Counted from the stretch's first letter, positions 1 through 10,718 are shown. The stretch: 64,000 bases of DNA from JAPLDP01 sp964628285 (GCA_964628285.1 CAZVNP010000010.1:11493-75492), one strand, 5' to 3'. The notes: generated by a model from the letters alone, not told the origin. Numbers and translations are program-made.

Positions 1-1
1 C

Positions 2-1828
2 ATAGTTAATCTTCAGTCGTCCCAGTTGAACCTCGACTACACTGTAATGGATGACGACAGCCTCTCTTTTTACAGGAAAGTATCATCGGAGACCAGTTAC
101 GATTTTCTTGAGTTTTACATCGATAGTGTGCTGGTCGATGAATGGTCGGGTGAAAAAGACTGGCTAAGGGTCACCTATCCTGTCACAGCCGGCCAGCATA
201 CCTTTCGTTGGAGCTATGCCAAGGATATTTCGATGACAGGAGGACAGGATGCCGCTTGGGTCGATTATATTTCATTTCCGCAGGCGCCGGTGACCACCGT
301 TTATGCCGGCCCCGACCAGACCATCTGCCAGGGCAGCACGTGCCAAATGAACGCCTCAGCCACTTTTTACGACTCGCTGATGTGGGTCACCTCAGGTACC
401 GGTACCTTTGACAATGACACCATTCTCAATCCCGTTTATACCCCCAGTGAAGGTGACATTGATACCGGGCTGGTGTCGAACAGCTTAGTCGTTTATGGCA
501 CCGACGATGATATAAAGAGCGACACCATGGTGATCACCATACGCAAAATGCCGGTGGTATATGCCGGTGACAGTGCGGCCCTTTGTCCCGGTGAATCATT
601 AACGGTGACGCAAGCCGAAGCGGAAAATTACACGCTGTTGTCCTGGACAACGTCGGGTGACGGGACCTTTGATGACCCGGCTATCCTGACACCCGTTTAC
701 ACTCCGGGTATGTCCGATCTGCTGGCGGGTGAGGTTACCCTGACCCTGTCAGCCACCAATGAACCCTGCGCCACCGTTTCGAATGATCTGACCCTGGTCA
801 TCAACCGACTTCCCGCTCCGGTCATCTCAGGTGCATCTGTTGTGTGTGAACATGATGAAGGGGTGATGTACTCCACCATTCAGAACGAAGGACACCTTTA
901 TCTCTGGGAAGTCACAGGGGGAACCATACAGCAAAGCAACGACAGCAGCCGGATCGTGGTATCCTGGAAGGATGCCGGACAGGGTCTGGTGACACTCACC
1001 GAGACCATCGCAGCCACCGGATGTCACAAAACCGTCACCTTTCCCGTGACCATCAATCCTCTGCCAAACCCGCACATCACAGGAGAGCAGCAAGTTTGCA
1101 ACCATGATTCGGATATGATCTATTCCACCCAATACCTTTATGGAAATTCTTATGCCTGGTCGGTCACCGGTGGGATTATAACGGCAGGGCATGATACAAG
1201 CATAATAAAGGTGACATGGCTTCATCCCGGCGACGGTCTTGTTGCACTGGTCCAGACCAATGACCATACGGGCTGTTATGATTCAACGACCCTTGGCGTT
1301 AAAGTGAAACCTTTACCCGTGGTGGACCTGGGTGCCGACACCAGCATTTGCCATAACCATCTGTTAACTCTGAATGCCGGAAATCCCGATGCCCAATCCT
1401 GGATATGGTCGACAGGGGAGACGACACAGACCATCACCGTTGACTCTTCAGCGGCAGGCATAGGAGGCACAAGGGTGATATCCGTCGTTGTCACAGGTTC
1501 CAACGGCTGTCATGCATCCGATACCATATCCGTCTATTTTGAAGACTGTTCCGGCCTGACCGAAAACAGCCGCAATCACGGCATCACCATTTTTCCAAAC
1601 CCCAATAATGGTCAATTCACCCTGGAACTTGACCCGGTATATAATGATGTAATCAGCATCATCATTACGAATACTTTGGGATTAAATGTGTTTGAAGAAA
1701 GGTATATACCTGTAACAGGCAAGACAGTCAGGTATTTTGATTTAGGTGACTGCGACGATGGCTTATACTATATCTTCATCAAAGGTTCACGGCACGAATC
1801 GGTGAAAAAAATCATCATCAACAAATAA
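2..1828 (+). CDS. 3' part of a large T9SS-secreted protein (C25-array paralogue), 5' truncated by window edge
   Basis: The frame is open from base 2, so the gene begins upstream of the window and no start can be chosen. The first ~95 residues match the adhesin-like jelly-roll of the next gene almost residue for residue (NLDYTVMDDDSLSFY here, KLDYQVMNDDSISFY there). After that come several PKD-like modules of the form YAGPDxTICQ ... LMWxTxGTGxFDxxxIxNPVYTP, a SprB-like module with WSTGETTQTITVDS, and a T9SS sorting domain (FPNPNNGQFTLE to KKIIINK). Because the order of domains equals the second half of the neighbour at 1899-6602, the missing upstream part is probably also a C25 peptidase, but that part is not visible. 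It is extracellular or surface-attached by inference. The following gene starts 70 bases downstream in the same direction. Confidence 0.85.
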   Translation: MVNLQSSQLNLDYTVMDDDSLSFYRKVSSETSYDFLEFYIDSVLVDEWSGEKDWLRVTYPVTAGQHTFRWSYAKDISMTGGQDAAWVDYISFPQAPVTTVYAGPDQTICQGSTCQMNASATFYDSLMWVTSGTGTFDNDTILNPVYTPSEGDIDTGLVSNSLVVYGTDDDIKSDTMVITIRKMPVVYAGDSAALCPGESLTVTQAEAENYTLLSWTTSGDGTFDDPAILTPVYTPGMSDLLAGEVTLTLSATNEPCATVSNDLTLVINRLPAPVISGASVVCEHDEGVMYSTIQNEGHLYLWEVTGGTIQQSNDSSRIVVSWKDAGQGLVTLTETIAATGCHKTVTFPVTINPLPNPHITGEQQVCNHDSDMIYSTQYLYGNSYAWSVTGGIITAGHDTSIIKVTWLHPGDGLVALVQTNDHTGCYDSTTLGVKVKPLPVVDLGADTSICHNHLLTLNAGNPDAQSWIWSTGETTQTITVDSSAAGIGGTRVISVVVTGSNGCHASDTISVYFEDCSGLTENSRNHGITIFPNPNNGQFTLELDPVYNDVISIIITNTLGLNVFEERYIPVTGKTVRYFDLGDCDDGLYYIFIKGSRHESVKKIIINK

Positions 1829-1898
1829 AGATATTCGTCCCAGATGGCAGGATTGAACTAATGTTTATATTTATCAGCTCATTTAAATCAACAACAAC

Positions 1899-4800
1899 AT
1901 GAAAAAATTAACTCCGTTAGCTGTTATTTTATTTACCCTTTTTGGGCAAAGCCTTTATTCCCAGACTTACACGTTTCATTTTGATATGCCCCTGATTACT
2001 CCTGCTGCCGATGGCTACTCACTAATAGTCTATCCGGATTGCAGGAATATGGGAAAGGAGGGGACGCCTGAATTACCTTACCGGGGCATTGACCTGCTCC
2101 TGCCTTACCACCATGAGATCGTGAGTGCCGGTGTCATCTCGGTCACCTTTTACCCCACCGAACAGGGCATAAAGATAAAACCGGCGAGCAAGCCCGTCCC
2201 GATCTCACACTATGACGGAACTTTCAGCACGCCTGTTCCCGACGGGGCCATTTACGGTTCCGCCGATCCTTTCCCCTCGGCCATCATCAGCTCTCCGTCA
2301 ACAAACTTCCTTTGCGGTCATGGTGTTGCATCATTCACATTGTGCCCCGTTATTTATAAACCGGTCCTGGGAGAGGTTCAATTTATCCGTGATATCACCA
2401 TTGAGATCAAAACCCACACGTCGGACCGTGCAAGAAAAGCTACTGACTATCTGAAGTCAACGCCGGAGGTGGAGAACAGGATCAACCACATCGTCGACAA
2501 TCCCGGGATGATCAGTGATTACCCGTCGAATAGCACCCGTGACGGCGATGACTATGACCTGCTGCTCATTTCAAACACAGCTTTGATGCCTGCCTTTGAT
2601 GATTATGTCAGCTATAAAATCTCGACGGGTTTTGCCGTGAAGCAGGTGACCACCGAGGAGATATATGCACAATACGACGGCCAGGATGACCAGGATAAAA
2701 TCCGGAACTGCATCATCGATTATTACACCAACCATGGCATCTCCTATGTCATTCTGGGCGGTGACGCCGATCCCAACAATCCTGCCGACAGGATCATCCC
2801 CCACCGTGGTCTGGACGCCGTGGATGACAACGACATCGCTTCTGACATGTACTATTCCAACCTCGACGGTAACTGGAATACCGATGGCGATAATTACTGG
2901 GGCGAACCCGGTGAAGCCGACCTCTATTCCGAAGTGGCTATCGGCCGGCTTTGCGTCGATAATGTGACCGAGATCGCCAATTTCACTCACAAGCTGTTCA
3001 TGTACCAGAATGCACCGGTCACCGACGATGTGGAGAAAGCCCTTATCCTGGGTGAAGAACTTGACTCACAGACATATGGCGGCACATACAAGGATGAAAT
3101 TGTCAACGGCAGTTCCAACAACGGTTACACCACCACCGGTTTCCCTGCCCACTTCAACATCACCAAGCTTTATGAGATGCTGTTCATGTGGGATAAAACC
3201 GATGTCTTCAACCAGTTCGACAATGCCGGTGTCAATCTCCTCAACCACCTGGGCCATTCCAATGTGGATTACAATATGAAGATGTACAATTCCGACCTCA
3301 CCACCACCAATTTCACCAACGACGGTGTGACAAGGGGTTATGTCATTGCCTATTCACAAGGGTGTTACAACGGTTCCTTTGATAACAGAAATGATTACGG
3401 ATCCTATGAGAGTGACTGTTTTGCCGAAGTTTTCACCGGACTTGAAACGGGTGAGGTGGCTTGTGTGGCCAATTCCAGGTATGGCTGGTACGACCCGGGT
3501 GGAACAAACAGCTCGTCACAATATTACGACAGGCAGTTTTTTGATGCCCTCTTCGGTGAGGGTGTCACCACCATCGGCGATATGAATGCCCAGGCAAAGG
3601 AAAAGGATGTTTCCTATATCAATAATGATGAATATTGCCGTTGGGTGGCTTATGAGTCGAATCTCTTCGGTGATCCCAGCCTGGATGTCTGGACAGCTGT
3701 TCCCACCGACATTGTGGCAACCTATCCCGAAACGGTGGTCATAGCGACCAGTGATATCTCTTTCGAAACCGATGCTCCTTATGCCAGAATAGCGGTCATG
3801 AAGGACGGCATCCTCATCGGAAGAGCGATAACCGATGGCGGCGGCTATGCAACGGTAACCTTCCCACCTCTGGTCGATGTAACCCCTCTCGAGATATCGA
3901 TCATTGCGCATAACAGAAACCGGCTCACAGGATCCATCATGGTCATCGCTCCCAACGGACCGTATGTTGTTTATGACTCTTACAGCATTGATGATAGCCA
4001 GGGTAATGGCAACGGGCAGATGGACTACGGGGAGACCGTCATGCTGTCGATGACGGTGAAAAATGTGGGCGTGGAGGATGCCCAGGATGTCTTCGTAACC
4101 ATCTCGGCCAATGATCCATATGTGACTATTACCGATGACGGGGAAAATTTCGGTTATGTACCGGCCAACGGCCAAACAACCGTTGAGGATGCCTTTACCG
4201 TGGAAGTGGCATCCGACATCCCCGACGGGCATCAGGTCACCTTCGAAATGACGGCCACCGACAGCCAGGATTCCAGCTGGATGAGCCATTTCACTGCCAC
4301 CGCTCTGGCTCCCGTTCTGAAAATCGGCGCCATGACCATCTCCGACCCTGACGGTAACGGCAATAACCGTCTTGATCCCGGTGAAACAGCCGATGTTTTC
4401 ATCTCCATATCGAACCAAGGCCACAGCGATGCTTATGAAGGGACTTCATCGGTCACCACCACCAGTCCGTTCCTTATCCTTAACACTTCTACCTCCGATC
4501 TGGGGACACTGGCCACCGGTGAAAGCAAAGACGCCCAGTTCAATGTCTCAGTCGATCCGGGTACCGCCATCGGTACGGTAGTCGACATGTTATGCCATAC
4601 CCAGGCAGGACAACAATCGGCCGAAAAGACATTCTATGCCAAGGTCGGGTTGATACTCGAAGACTGGGAAAGCGGTACCTTTGACAGCTTCGCATGGACC
4701 TTTGCCGGCAATCAACCCTGGACCATCTGCCAGACCCTTCCATATGAAGGCACTTACTGTGCCCGCTCAGGAGTGATCGGCAACCAGCAGTCATCAAAGA

Positions 4801-6602
4801 TGAAACTGGATTACCAGGTGATGAATGACGACAGCATCTCCTTTTACCTGAAGGTGTCATCGGAAGCCACGTACGATTTTCTTCAGTTTTATATCGACAA
4901 TGTAAAAATGGCCCAGTGGTCGGGTGAGGTCAGCTGGCAACGTGCCGCCTTTCCTGTCACCGCCGGAGCTCATACGTTTACGTGGAGCTATATAAAAGAC
5001 CAGTATGTGGCGGGTGGCCAGGATGCGGCATGGATCGACTACATCTCCCTGCCGCCGGAGCTGGTGACCACCGCCTATGCAGGTCCCGATGAAACCATCT
5101 GCCAGGATCACATATGCCAGCTTAATGCCACGGCTACCTATTATGACTCGCTCATGTGGACCACCACCGGCACCGGAAGTTTTGATGACGCCACCATCAT
5201 CAATCCCGTATATACCCCCAGCGATATTGACATCGAAGCGGGCAGCGTCACCAACATCCTGGTGGTATTTGGCTCTCAGGGTGACGTGGTGAGCGACAAC
5301 ATGGTGCTGACCATCCACAAAATGCCTGTGGTCATTGCGGGTGATGATGCCGGAATCTGTGACGGGGACACTTACACCGCCGGTCAGGCCATGGCTGAGA
5401 ATTACACCACATTGCAATGGACAACGTCAGGTGACGGAACCTTTGATGATCCCGGTATTCTGACACCTGTTTACATACCCGGTATGGCCGACATCATGGC
5501 GGGTGAGGTGACCCTCACCCTGGCAGCGACACGGGAACCCTGCGATATCGTTTCTGATGATATGGTACTGACCATCAATGAACTGCCGGCGCCTGAGATT
5601 TCGGGTGAGCAGTCTGTGTGCCGGAACAGCGGGGAAACGGCCTATGCTACCCCTGAAATGGAAGGCTACCTGTACCATTGGGACGTCACCGGCGGCACCA
5701 TAGAGCAAGGTAATAACACCAATCAGATTATGGTGACCTGGGGCGATGCCGGCGAAGGTCTGGTGACCCTCACCGTGACCGTCGAAACGACGGGATGCCA
5801 GACGACAGTGACATTTCCCGTCACCATCAATCCTTTACCGGAGCCAATGGCTACAGGACCACAGGAGGTTTGCAGCAGTGACGCGGATGTCATCTATTCC
5901 ACCCCATACCAGGAAGGTCATTCCTATGCCTGGTCGGCTACCGGTGGTGTGATCACCGAAGGTCAGGACAGCTGCGTGGTCAAAGTCACATGGGATCAAC
6001 CCGGTGACGGTGTCATTTCGGTGATGGAAACACAGAACGCTACCGGCTGTTATGCTTCTTACAACCTGTCTGTTCAGGTCAACTCTCTGCCGGTTGTTAA
6101 TCTGGGTGCCGACACCAGCATCTGCCATAACCATGTTCTGACGTTAAATGCAGGCAACCCTGACGCTCAATCCTGGCTGTGGTCAACAGGTCAGACGAGC
6201 CAGACCATCACCGTCGACTCGACAGGTGTCGGCATCGGCGGCACCAAAGTGATCGGCGTGACAGTGACTGACGTAAACGGATGCCAGGCTTCGGATGAAA
6301 TAGCCATCTACTTTGAAGATTGCAGCGGCATTGCGGGAAACTCAGTCGACTGTGAAGTCATTGTTTTCCCCAATCCCAATAAAGGCTCCTTTACAATGGA
6401 AGTCAATCCGGCCAAAAACGATATCGTTAGCATCAGAATAACGAATACCCTGGGTCTGACGGTTTCGGAAGAAAAGAATATTCCTTTATCTGGCAAATCG
6501 ATCAGGCACTTCGATTTGAGTAATAATGAGAACGGATTATATTATATCATTATTAAAGGTGCCCATATTGACTTGGTTAAAAAGGTGATCATTCAGAAAT
6601 AA
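1899..6602 (+). CDS. gingipain-type (C25) cysteine peptidase with adhesin-like and PKD-like modules and T9SS tail
   Basis: 1567 residues. A signal peptide (1-21, ending LYSQ) is followed by a prodomain-like region (to ~205) and a C25 catalytic domain (~215-605). The expected dyad is visible: His453 in NHLGHSN and Cys489 in YSQGCYNGSF, 36 residues apart as in gingipains (about 33), and the domain closes with NLFGDPSLDVW. Acidic stretches around 290-345 could bind calcium. Then come two CARDB-like Ig modules (~687-914, each with DxxGNGNGxxDxGE), a cleaved-adhesin-like jelly-roll opening EDWESGTFDSF (~915-1054), several PKD-like modules (~1055-1397), a SprB-like module and a type A T9SS sorting domain (~1484-1567). 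By family knowledge it would cleave proteins outside the cell; whether it prefers Arg or Lys cannot be read here. It is followed by a hairpin terminator. It is a paralogue of the next gene. Confidence 0.93.
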   Translation: MKKLTPLAVILFTLFGQSLYSQTYTFHFDMPLITPAADGYSLIVYPDCRNMGKEGTPELPYRGIDLLLPYHHEIVSAGVISVTFYPTEQGIKIKPASKPVPISHYDGTFSTPVPDGAIYGSADPFPSAIISSPSTNFLCGHGVASFTLCPVIYKPVLGEVQFIRDITIEIKTHTSDRARKATDYLKSTPEVENRINHIVDNPGMISDYPSNSTRDGDDYDLLLISNTALMPAFDDYVSYKISTGFAVKQVTTEEIYAQYDGQDDQDKIRNCIIDYYTNHGISYVILGGDADPNNPADRIIPHRGLDAVDDNDIASDMYYSNLDGNWNTDGDNYWGEPGEADLYSEVAIGRLCVDNVTEIANFTHKLFMYQNAPVTDDVEKALILGEELDSQTYGGTYKDEIVNGSSNNGYTTTGFPAHFNITKLYEMLFMWDKTDVFNQFDNAGVNLLNHLGHSNVDYNMKMYNSDLTTTNFTNDGVTRGYVIAYSQGCYNGSFDNRNDYGSYESDCFAEVFTGLETGEVACVANSRYGWYDPGGTNSSSQYYDRQFFDALFGEGVTTIGDMNAQAKEKDVSYINNDEYCRWVAYESNLFGDPSLDVWTAVPTDIVATYPETVVIATSDISFETDAPYARIAVMKDGILIGRAITDGGGYATVTFPPLVDVTPLEISIIAHNRNRLTGSIMVIAPNGPYVVYDSYSIDDSQGNGNGQMDYGETVMLSMTVKNVGVEDAQDVFVTISANDPYVTITDDGENFGYVPANGQTTVEDAFTVEVASDIPDGHQVTFEMTATDSQDSSWMSHFTATALAPVLKIGAMTISDPDGNGNNRLDPGETADVFISISNQGHSDAYEGTSSVTTTSPFLILNTSTSDLGTLATGESKDAQFNVSVDPGTAIGTVVDMLCHTQAGQQSAEKTFYAKVGLILEDWESGTFDSFAWTFAGNQPWTICQTLPYEGTYCARSGVIGNQQSSKMKLDYQVMNDDSISFYLKVSSEATYDFLQFYIDNVKMAQWSGEVSWQRAAFPVTAGAHTFTWSYIKDQYVAGGQDAAWIDYISLPPELVTTAYAGPDETICQDHICQLNATATYYDSLMWTTTGTGSFDDATIINPVYTPSDIDIEAGSVTNILVVFGSQGDVVSDNMVLTIHKMPVVIAGDDAGICDGDTYTAGQAMAENYTTLQWTTSGDGTFDDPGILTPVYIPGMADIMAGEVTLTLAATREPCDIVSDDMVLTINELPAPEISGEQSVCRNSGETAYATPEMEGYLYHWDVTGGTIEQGNNTNQIMVTWGDAGEGLVTLTVTVETTGCQTTVTFPVTINPLPEPMATGPQEVCSSDADVIYSTPYQEGHSYAWSATGGVITEGQDSCVVKVTWDQPGDGVISVMETQNATGCYASYNLSVQVNSLPVVNLGADTSICHNHVLTLNAGNPDAQSWLWSTGQTSQTITVDSTGVGIGGTKVIGVTVTDVNGCQASDEIAIYFEDCSGIAGNSVDCEVIVFPNPNKGSFTMEVNPAKNDIVSIRITNTLGLTVSEEKNIPLSGKSIRHFDLSNNENGLYYIIIKGAHIDLVKKVIIQK

Positions 6603-6622
6603 TTGAATGTCAACAGCTATTG

Positions 6623-6652
6623 AAAAGGCTTCCCCGTCAGGAAGCCTTTTTT
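6623..6652 (+). terminator. Rho-independent terminator after the first complete C25 gene
   Basis: An 11-bp perfect stem (AAAAGGCTTCC / GGAAGCCTTTT) with a six-base loop lies 20 bases after the stop codon and runs into a T tract. It separates the two C25 genes into different transcripts. Confidence 0.8.
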
Positions 6653-6710
6653 ATTCTGAGCTGGGCTCAAATTAAGATGATATTTTTCAGGAAAATTTGT
6701 AAATTATAAC

Positions 6711-6718
6711 TAAATTTG
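6711..6718 (+). promoter_or_regulatory. candidate -7 box (TAAATTTG) upstream of second C25 gene
   Basis: TAAATTTG fits the Bacteroidota -7 consensus TAnnTTTG and lies 26 bases before the start codon, just after the terminator. The -33 element is weak: only a T-rich stretch around 6682-6687. Confidence 0.35.
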
Positions 6719-6743
6719 TTAGGTCAATAAAATCCAATATATC

Positions 6744-9700
6744 ATGAAAAAATTTACTTTATTTACCATCATTCTGTTCATTGCGTTCACCCCTATCCTC
6801 TATTCCCAAACTTACTCTTTTCACTTTGATAAACCCGTCATCAGCCAAACCACGGATGGCTTTTCACAAATCATTTATCCGAATTGTATGAATCAGGGAA
6901 AAGAGGGGACACCCGAATTACCTTACCGTGGCATAGACTTGCTCCTGCCTTATAATTACGAGCTTCTCAGTGCCACTGTCGTCTCCGTTACCTTTTATCC
7001 CACCGAGTACGGGATAAAGATCAAACCGGCGAGCAAGCCTGTACCCATTTCGCACTTTAATGGAATCATAACCCCCCCGTTTCCCGACAAGACCATCTAC
7101 GATTCAGGTGATCCTTATCCGGCGGGCATCCTGGGGCCACCCGCCACCAATTACCTTTGCGGACACGGCATCGCATCCTTTACCCTGTGCCCTGTGATAT
7201 ACATCCCTGCCAACGAGGAAGCCCGGTTTATACAGGATATCACCATTAAGATCAAAACTCATGCTTCCGCCCGTGCGTCGGAAGCCACCAGATTCCTGAG
7301 AACATCACCGGAGGTCGAAAACAGGATCAGACACATCGTCGACAATCCCGATGTACTCGGTGATTACCCTGATGACCCGGTCAGAGATAATGATGACTAT
7401 GACCTGTTGCTGATTTCGAACAGTGCCCTGATGCCTTCCTTCGATGATTACGTCAGCTACAAAACCTCCGTCGGGTTCCTGGTCAAACAGGTGACCACGG
7501 AGGAAATCTATGCCCAATACAGCGGTGACGATGATCAGGAAAAAATAAGAAATTGCATCATCGATTATTACACCAATCATGGCATCCGGTATGTCATCCT
7601 GGGTGGCGATGCCGATCCTGCCAATCCTAACGACAGGATCATCCCCCACCGTGGTCTGACCGCCGTTGATGATGATGATATCGCTTCCGACATGTACTAT
7701 TCCAACCTTGACGGCAACTGGAATAATGATGGTGATAACCAATGGGGCGAACCGGGCGAGGCAGACCTCTATTCCGAGGTGTCCATCGGGCGGCTTTGCG
7801 TTGATAATACCACTGAGATCGCCAATTTCACCCATAAGCTGTATATGTATCAGGATGCTCCCGTCACCGCTGATGTTGAGAAAGCACTCATCCTCGGGGA
7901 ACAGCTCGACTCACAGACATGGGGGGGAACGTACAAAGATGAAATTGTCAACGGCAGCTCAAACAACGGTTACACCACCACCGGCTTCCCCGACAACTTC
8001 ACTATCACCAAGCTTTATGATATGTCAGGCGGATGGGATAAAACGGATATTTTTCACCAGTTTGACGACATCGGAGTGAACCTGATGAATCACCTGGGCC
8101 ATTCCAATGTGGATTACAATATGAAGATGTACAATTCCGACCTCACCACCACTAATTTCACCAACGACGGTGTCACCAGGGGTTATGTCATCGGTTACTC
8201 ACAGGGCTGTTACAACGGTTCCTTTGATAACAGGAATGACTACGGATACTATGGTGATGACTGTTTTGCCGAGGTCTTCACCGGTCTTGAGACAGGTGAG
8301 GTGGCCGCCATAGCCAACTCGAGGTATGGGTGGTATGATCCGGGTGGAACCAACAGCTCATCACAATACTATGACAGACAGTTCTTCAGTGCCATTTTCG
8401 GTGACAATATAACCGCCATTGGGAGAACAAATGCCGCCTCGAAAGAAGTGGATGTCTCCTATATCAACAATGACGAGTATTGCCGTTGGGTAGCTTATGA
8501 AACAAACCTCTTCGGCGATCCCAGTCTGGATATCTGGACGGCCGTGCCGACCGACATCATAGCCTCCTATCCTGTCAGCATCACTATCGGCAGCAGCGAG
8601 TTACCTTTTGAAACCGATGCGCCCTATGCACGGATAGCGGTCATGCAAAGCGGTGTCCTGATAGGCAGAGCCGTCGCCGACGATGACGGCAATGCCACCG
8701 TCACCTTCGCCACCCTCACCGATCCTGCTCCTCTCGATGTATCCATTATTGCACATAATAAAAACAGACACACCGGCTCCGTCCTCGTTGTCTCCAACCA
8801 GCCGTACATCATTTATCAGTACTATTCCATTGATGATGAACAAGGCAATGGCAACGGCGTGCCCGACTACGGTGAATCCATCTTACTCTCCCTGGCGCTC
8901 AGGAATGTCGGAGACCAGCCCGCCGCCAATGCCAATGTGACCCTCTCAACAACAGATCCTTACATAACCATTACCGATAATTCACAGTTCTACGGCACCA
9001 TTGAGGCGGGTGAAATCGTAGAAGAAAATGATGCCTTTGGATTCGATATCTCTACCGACGTCCCCGACCAGCATGTTGTGACTTTCGATATTGAAATAGT
9101 CGCTCAGGATACCTGGACCGCTTCTTTTTCAATGGTCATCAATGCCCCGATGCTGACCATCGGTCATTTTATCATTAACGACACCACGGGTGGCAACAGC
9201 AACGGAAACATCGACCCCGGCGAGACTGTGCAGATCATCGTCAAATCATCGAACCTTGGTCACAGCGACTGTTCGGATGCCTTTGCCCAGCTCACCTCAA
9301 CCAGTGAGTGGCTCACTGTTCCGGAAACAACCGATACGATCGGTGACCTGCCTGCCGGCGCCGAGGCCGATGCCACCTTCACCGTCGGAGTGGATGATTA
9401 TGCACCCATAGGCGCTTATGTCGATTTTAATTACCAGTTGATTTCAGGCGATTATTCCGTTGAGAACGACTACTCCAAAACCATCGGTCTCGTCTTTGAA
9501 AACTGGGAATCGGGTGATTTCAGCAAATTTGCCTGGACCTCCACCAGCACCTGGCCTTGGTATATCTCTCATGACGGACCCTATGAAGGCATATTCTGTT
9601 GCCACTCAGGTGACATCGGCAACAGCCAGGCATCGAACATGAGCCTGATATATAATTGCGTGTCAAACGACAGCGTATCCTTTTTCAAACGCATCTCCTC

Positions 9701-10718
9701 TGAACCCGAACATGACTACCTGAATTTTTATATTGATGATGTCATGGTCGGTCAATGGTCAGGATTCACTGACTGGGAGCGTGTCTGCTTCCCGGTCACA
9801 CCGGGTGTTCATACCTTTAAATGGGAATATGCCAAGGATTATGAAGAAAAAGCAGGTCTGGACTGTGCCTGGGTCGACTATATCGTCTTCCCGCCGACAC
9901 TTGTCACCACCTGTATCCCCGGCAATGACACAGCCATATGCGAAAACGAGACGTATCAATGCAACGCCACGGCCTCCAATTACACCTCTCTGTTGTGGAC
10001 CACTTCAGGAACTGGCACCTTCGATATACCCGACATCCTGACACCCGTATATTCTCCCAGCCAGCAGGATTACGATTCCGGATCGGTCACTTTATCCCTG
10101 ACCGCTTTCAGCAATTTACCCTGCGGCGATATTACCAGAAGTTTCGTGCTGACATTTAATCCGTTACCGGCAGTTCCCGAAACCCCTGACGGTCCCACAT
10201 ACGTTGACCTCTACTACACCTCCTCCTCTGAATACACCATACCGCCTGCTTCCGACGCCGTATCCTATCTCTGGAGCCTGGAACCTGCCGAAGCGGGCGA
10301 CATCACCGGAGACCAGACAACAGGCACGGTTGAGTGGAATGCCGCCTTCCTCGGAACGGCATCGGTCAGCGCCAAAAGCATTAACGATTGCGGTGAGAGC
10401 TCCTTCTCGGAAGCCCTCGAAGTGGAAGTGGTGAATACAGTGGGCCTGGACGAATTGAATCAACCCGGGTTCATGTCAATTTATCCTAATCCCAATAACG
10501 GTAAATTCGTGCTGACATTCAATGCATCCACAAACGAAACGGCTTCACTGGATATCCTTAACTCATTCGGACGAATTATTTATTCAACCAAAAATATCCA
10601 GATTGATCAGAAGGCTTCCGTTGAGCTTGACCTTAAGAACCCGGTCAACGGGGTATACTATCTGGTGCTCACGACAAATGAAAGAAAAGAAGTCAGAAGA
10701 TTTGTGATCATTAAATAG
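6744..10718 (+). CDS. gingipain-type (C25) cysteine peptidase with adhesin-like module and T9SS tail (paralogue)
   Basis: 1324 residues, a close paralogue of the gene at 1899. A signal peptide ends at LYSQ; the prodomain-like region contains the shared MNQGKEGTPELPYRGIDLLL segment. The C25 domain (~215-605) carries His453 (NHLGHSN) and Cys489 (YSQGCYNGSF) at exactly the same residue numbers as in the neighbour. Then follow two CARDB-like modules (~685-909), a cleaved-adhesin-like jelly-roll (~915-1048, ENWESGDFSKF), one PKD-like module (~1052-1138), one divergent Ig-like module (~1145-1230) and a type A T9SS sorting domain (~1242-1324, YPNPNNGKFVL). It is shorter than its neighbour because it has fewer PKD-like repeats. 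Nucleotide identity in the catalytic region is very high, including synonymous sites, which points to recent duplication or gene conversion. Confidence 0.93.
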   Translation: MKKFTLFTIILFIAFTPILYSQTYSFHFDKPVISQTTDGFSQIIYPNCMNQGKEGTPELPYRGIDLLLPYNYELLSATVVSVTFYPTEYGIKIKPASKPVPISHFNGIITPPFPDKTIYDSGDPYPAGILGPPATNYLCGHGIASFTLCPVIYIPANEEARFIQDITIKIKTHASARASEATRFLRTSPEVENRIRHIVDNPDVLGDYPDDPVRDNDDYDLLLISNSALMPSFDDYVSYKTSVGFLVKQVTTEEIYAQYSGDDDQEKIRNCIIDYYTNHGIRYVILGGDADPANPNDRIIPHRGLTAVDDDDIASDMYYSNLDGNWNNDGDNQWGEPGEADLYSEVSIGRLCVDNTTEIANFTHKLYMYQDAPVTADVEKALILGEQLDSQTWGGTYKDEIVNGSSNNGYTTTGFPDNFTITKLYDMSGGWDKTDIFHQFDDIGVNLMNHLGHSNVDYNMKMYNSDLTTTNFTNDGVTRGYVIGYSQGCYNGSFDNRNDYGYYGDDCFAEVFTGLETGEVAAIANSRYGWYDPGGTNSSSQYYDRQFFSAIFGDNITAIGRTNAASKEVDVSYINNDEYCRWVAYETNLFGDPSLDIWTAVPTDIIASYPVSITIGSSELPFETDAPYARIAVMQSGVLIGRAVADDDGNATVTFATLTDPAPLDVSIIAHNKNRHTGSVLVVSNQPYIIYQYYSIDDEQGNGNGVPDYGESILLSLALRNVGDQPAANANVTLSTTDPYITITDNSQFYGTIEAGEIVEENDAFGFDISTDVPDQHVVTFDIEIVAQDTWTASFSMVINAPMLTIGHFIINDTTGGNSNGNIDPGETVQIIVKSSNLGHSDCSDAFAQLTSTSEWLTVPETTDTIGDLPAGAEADATFTVGVDDYAPIGAYVDFNYQLISGDYSVENDYSKTIGLVFENWESGDFSKFAWTSTSTWPWYISHDGPYEGIFCCHSGDIGNSQASNMSLIYNCVSNDSVSFFKRISSEPEHDYLNFYIDDVMVGQWSGFTDWERVCFPVTPGVHTFKWEYAKDYEEKAGLDCAWVDYIVFPPTLVTTCIPGNDTAICENETYQCNATASNYTSLLWTTSGTGTFDIPDILTPVYSPSQQDYDSGSVTLSLTAFSNLPCGDITRSFVLTFNPLPAVPETPDGPTYVDLYYTSSSEYTIPPASDAVSYLWSLEPAEAGDITGDQTTGTVEWNAAFLGTASVSAKSINDCGESSFSEALEVEVVNTVGLDELNQPGFMSIYPNPNNGKFVLTFNASTNETASLDILNSFGRIIYSTKNIQIDQKASVELDLKNPVNGVYYLVLTTNERKEVRRFVIIK

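Noticed and set aside
2571..2990. Long minus-strand open frames within the C25, papain-like and FG-GAP genes
   Set aside because: They mirror strongly coding plus-strand genes with repeated Asp/Gly/Thr codons, lack signal peptides or domains, and recur at the same place in paralogues because of shared nucleotide sequence.
4540..5417. Two adjacent minus-strand frames opposite the adhesin-like region
   Set aside because: Shadow frames of conserved modules; the sense strand has a clear domain structure and sorting tail.
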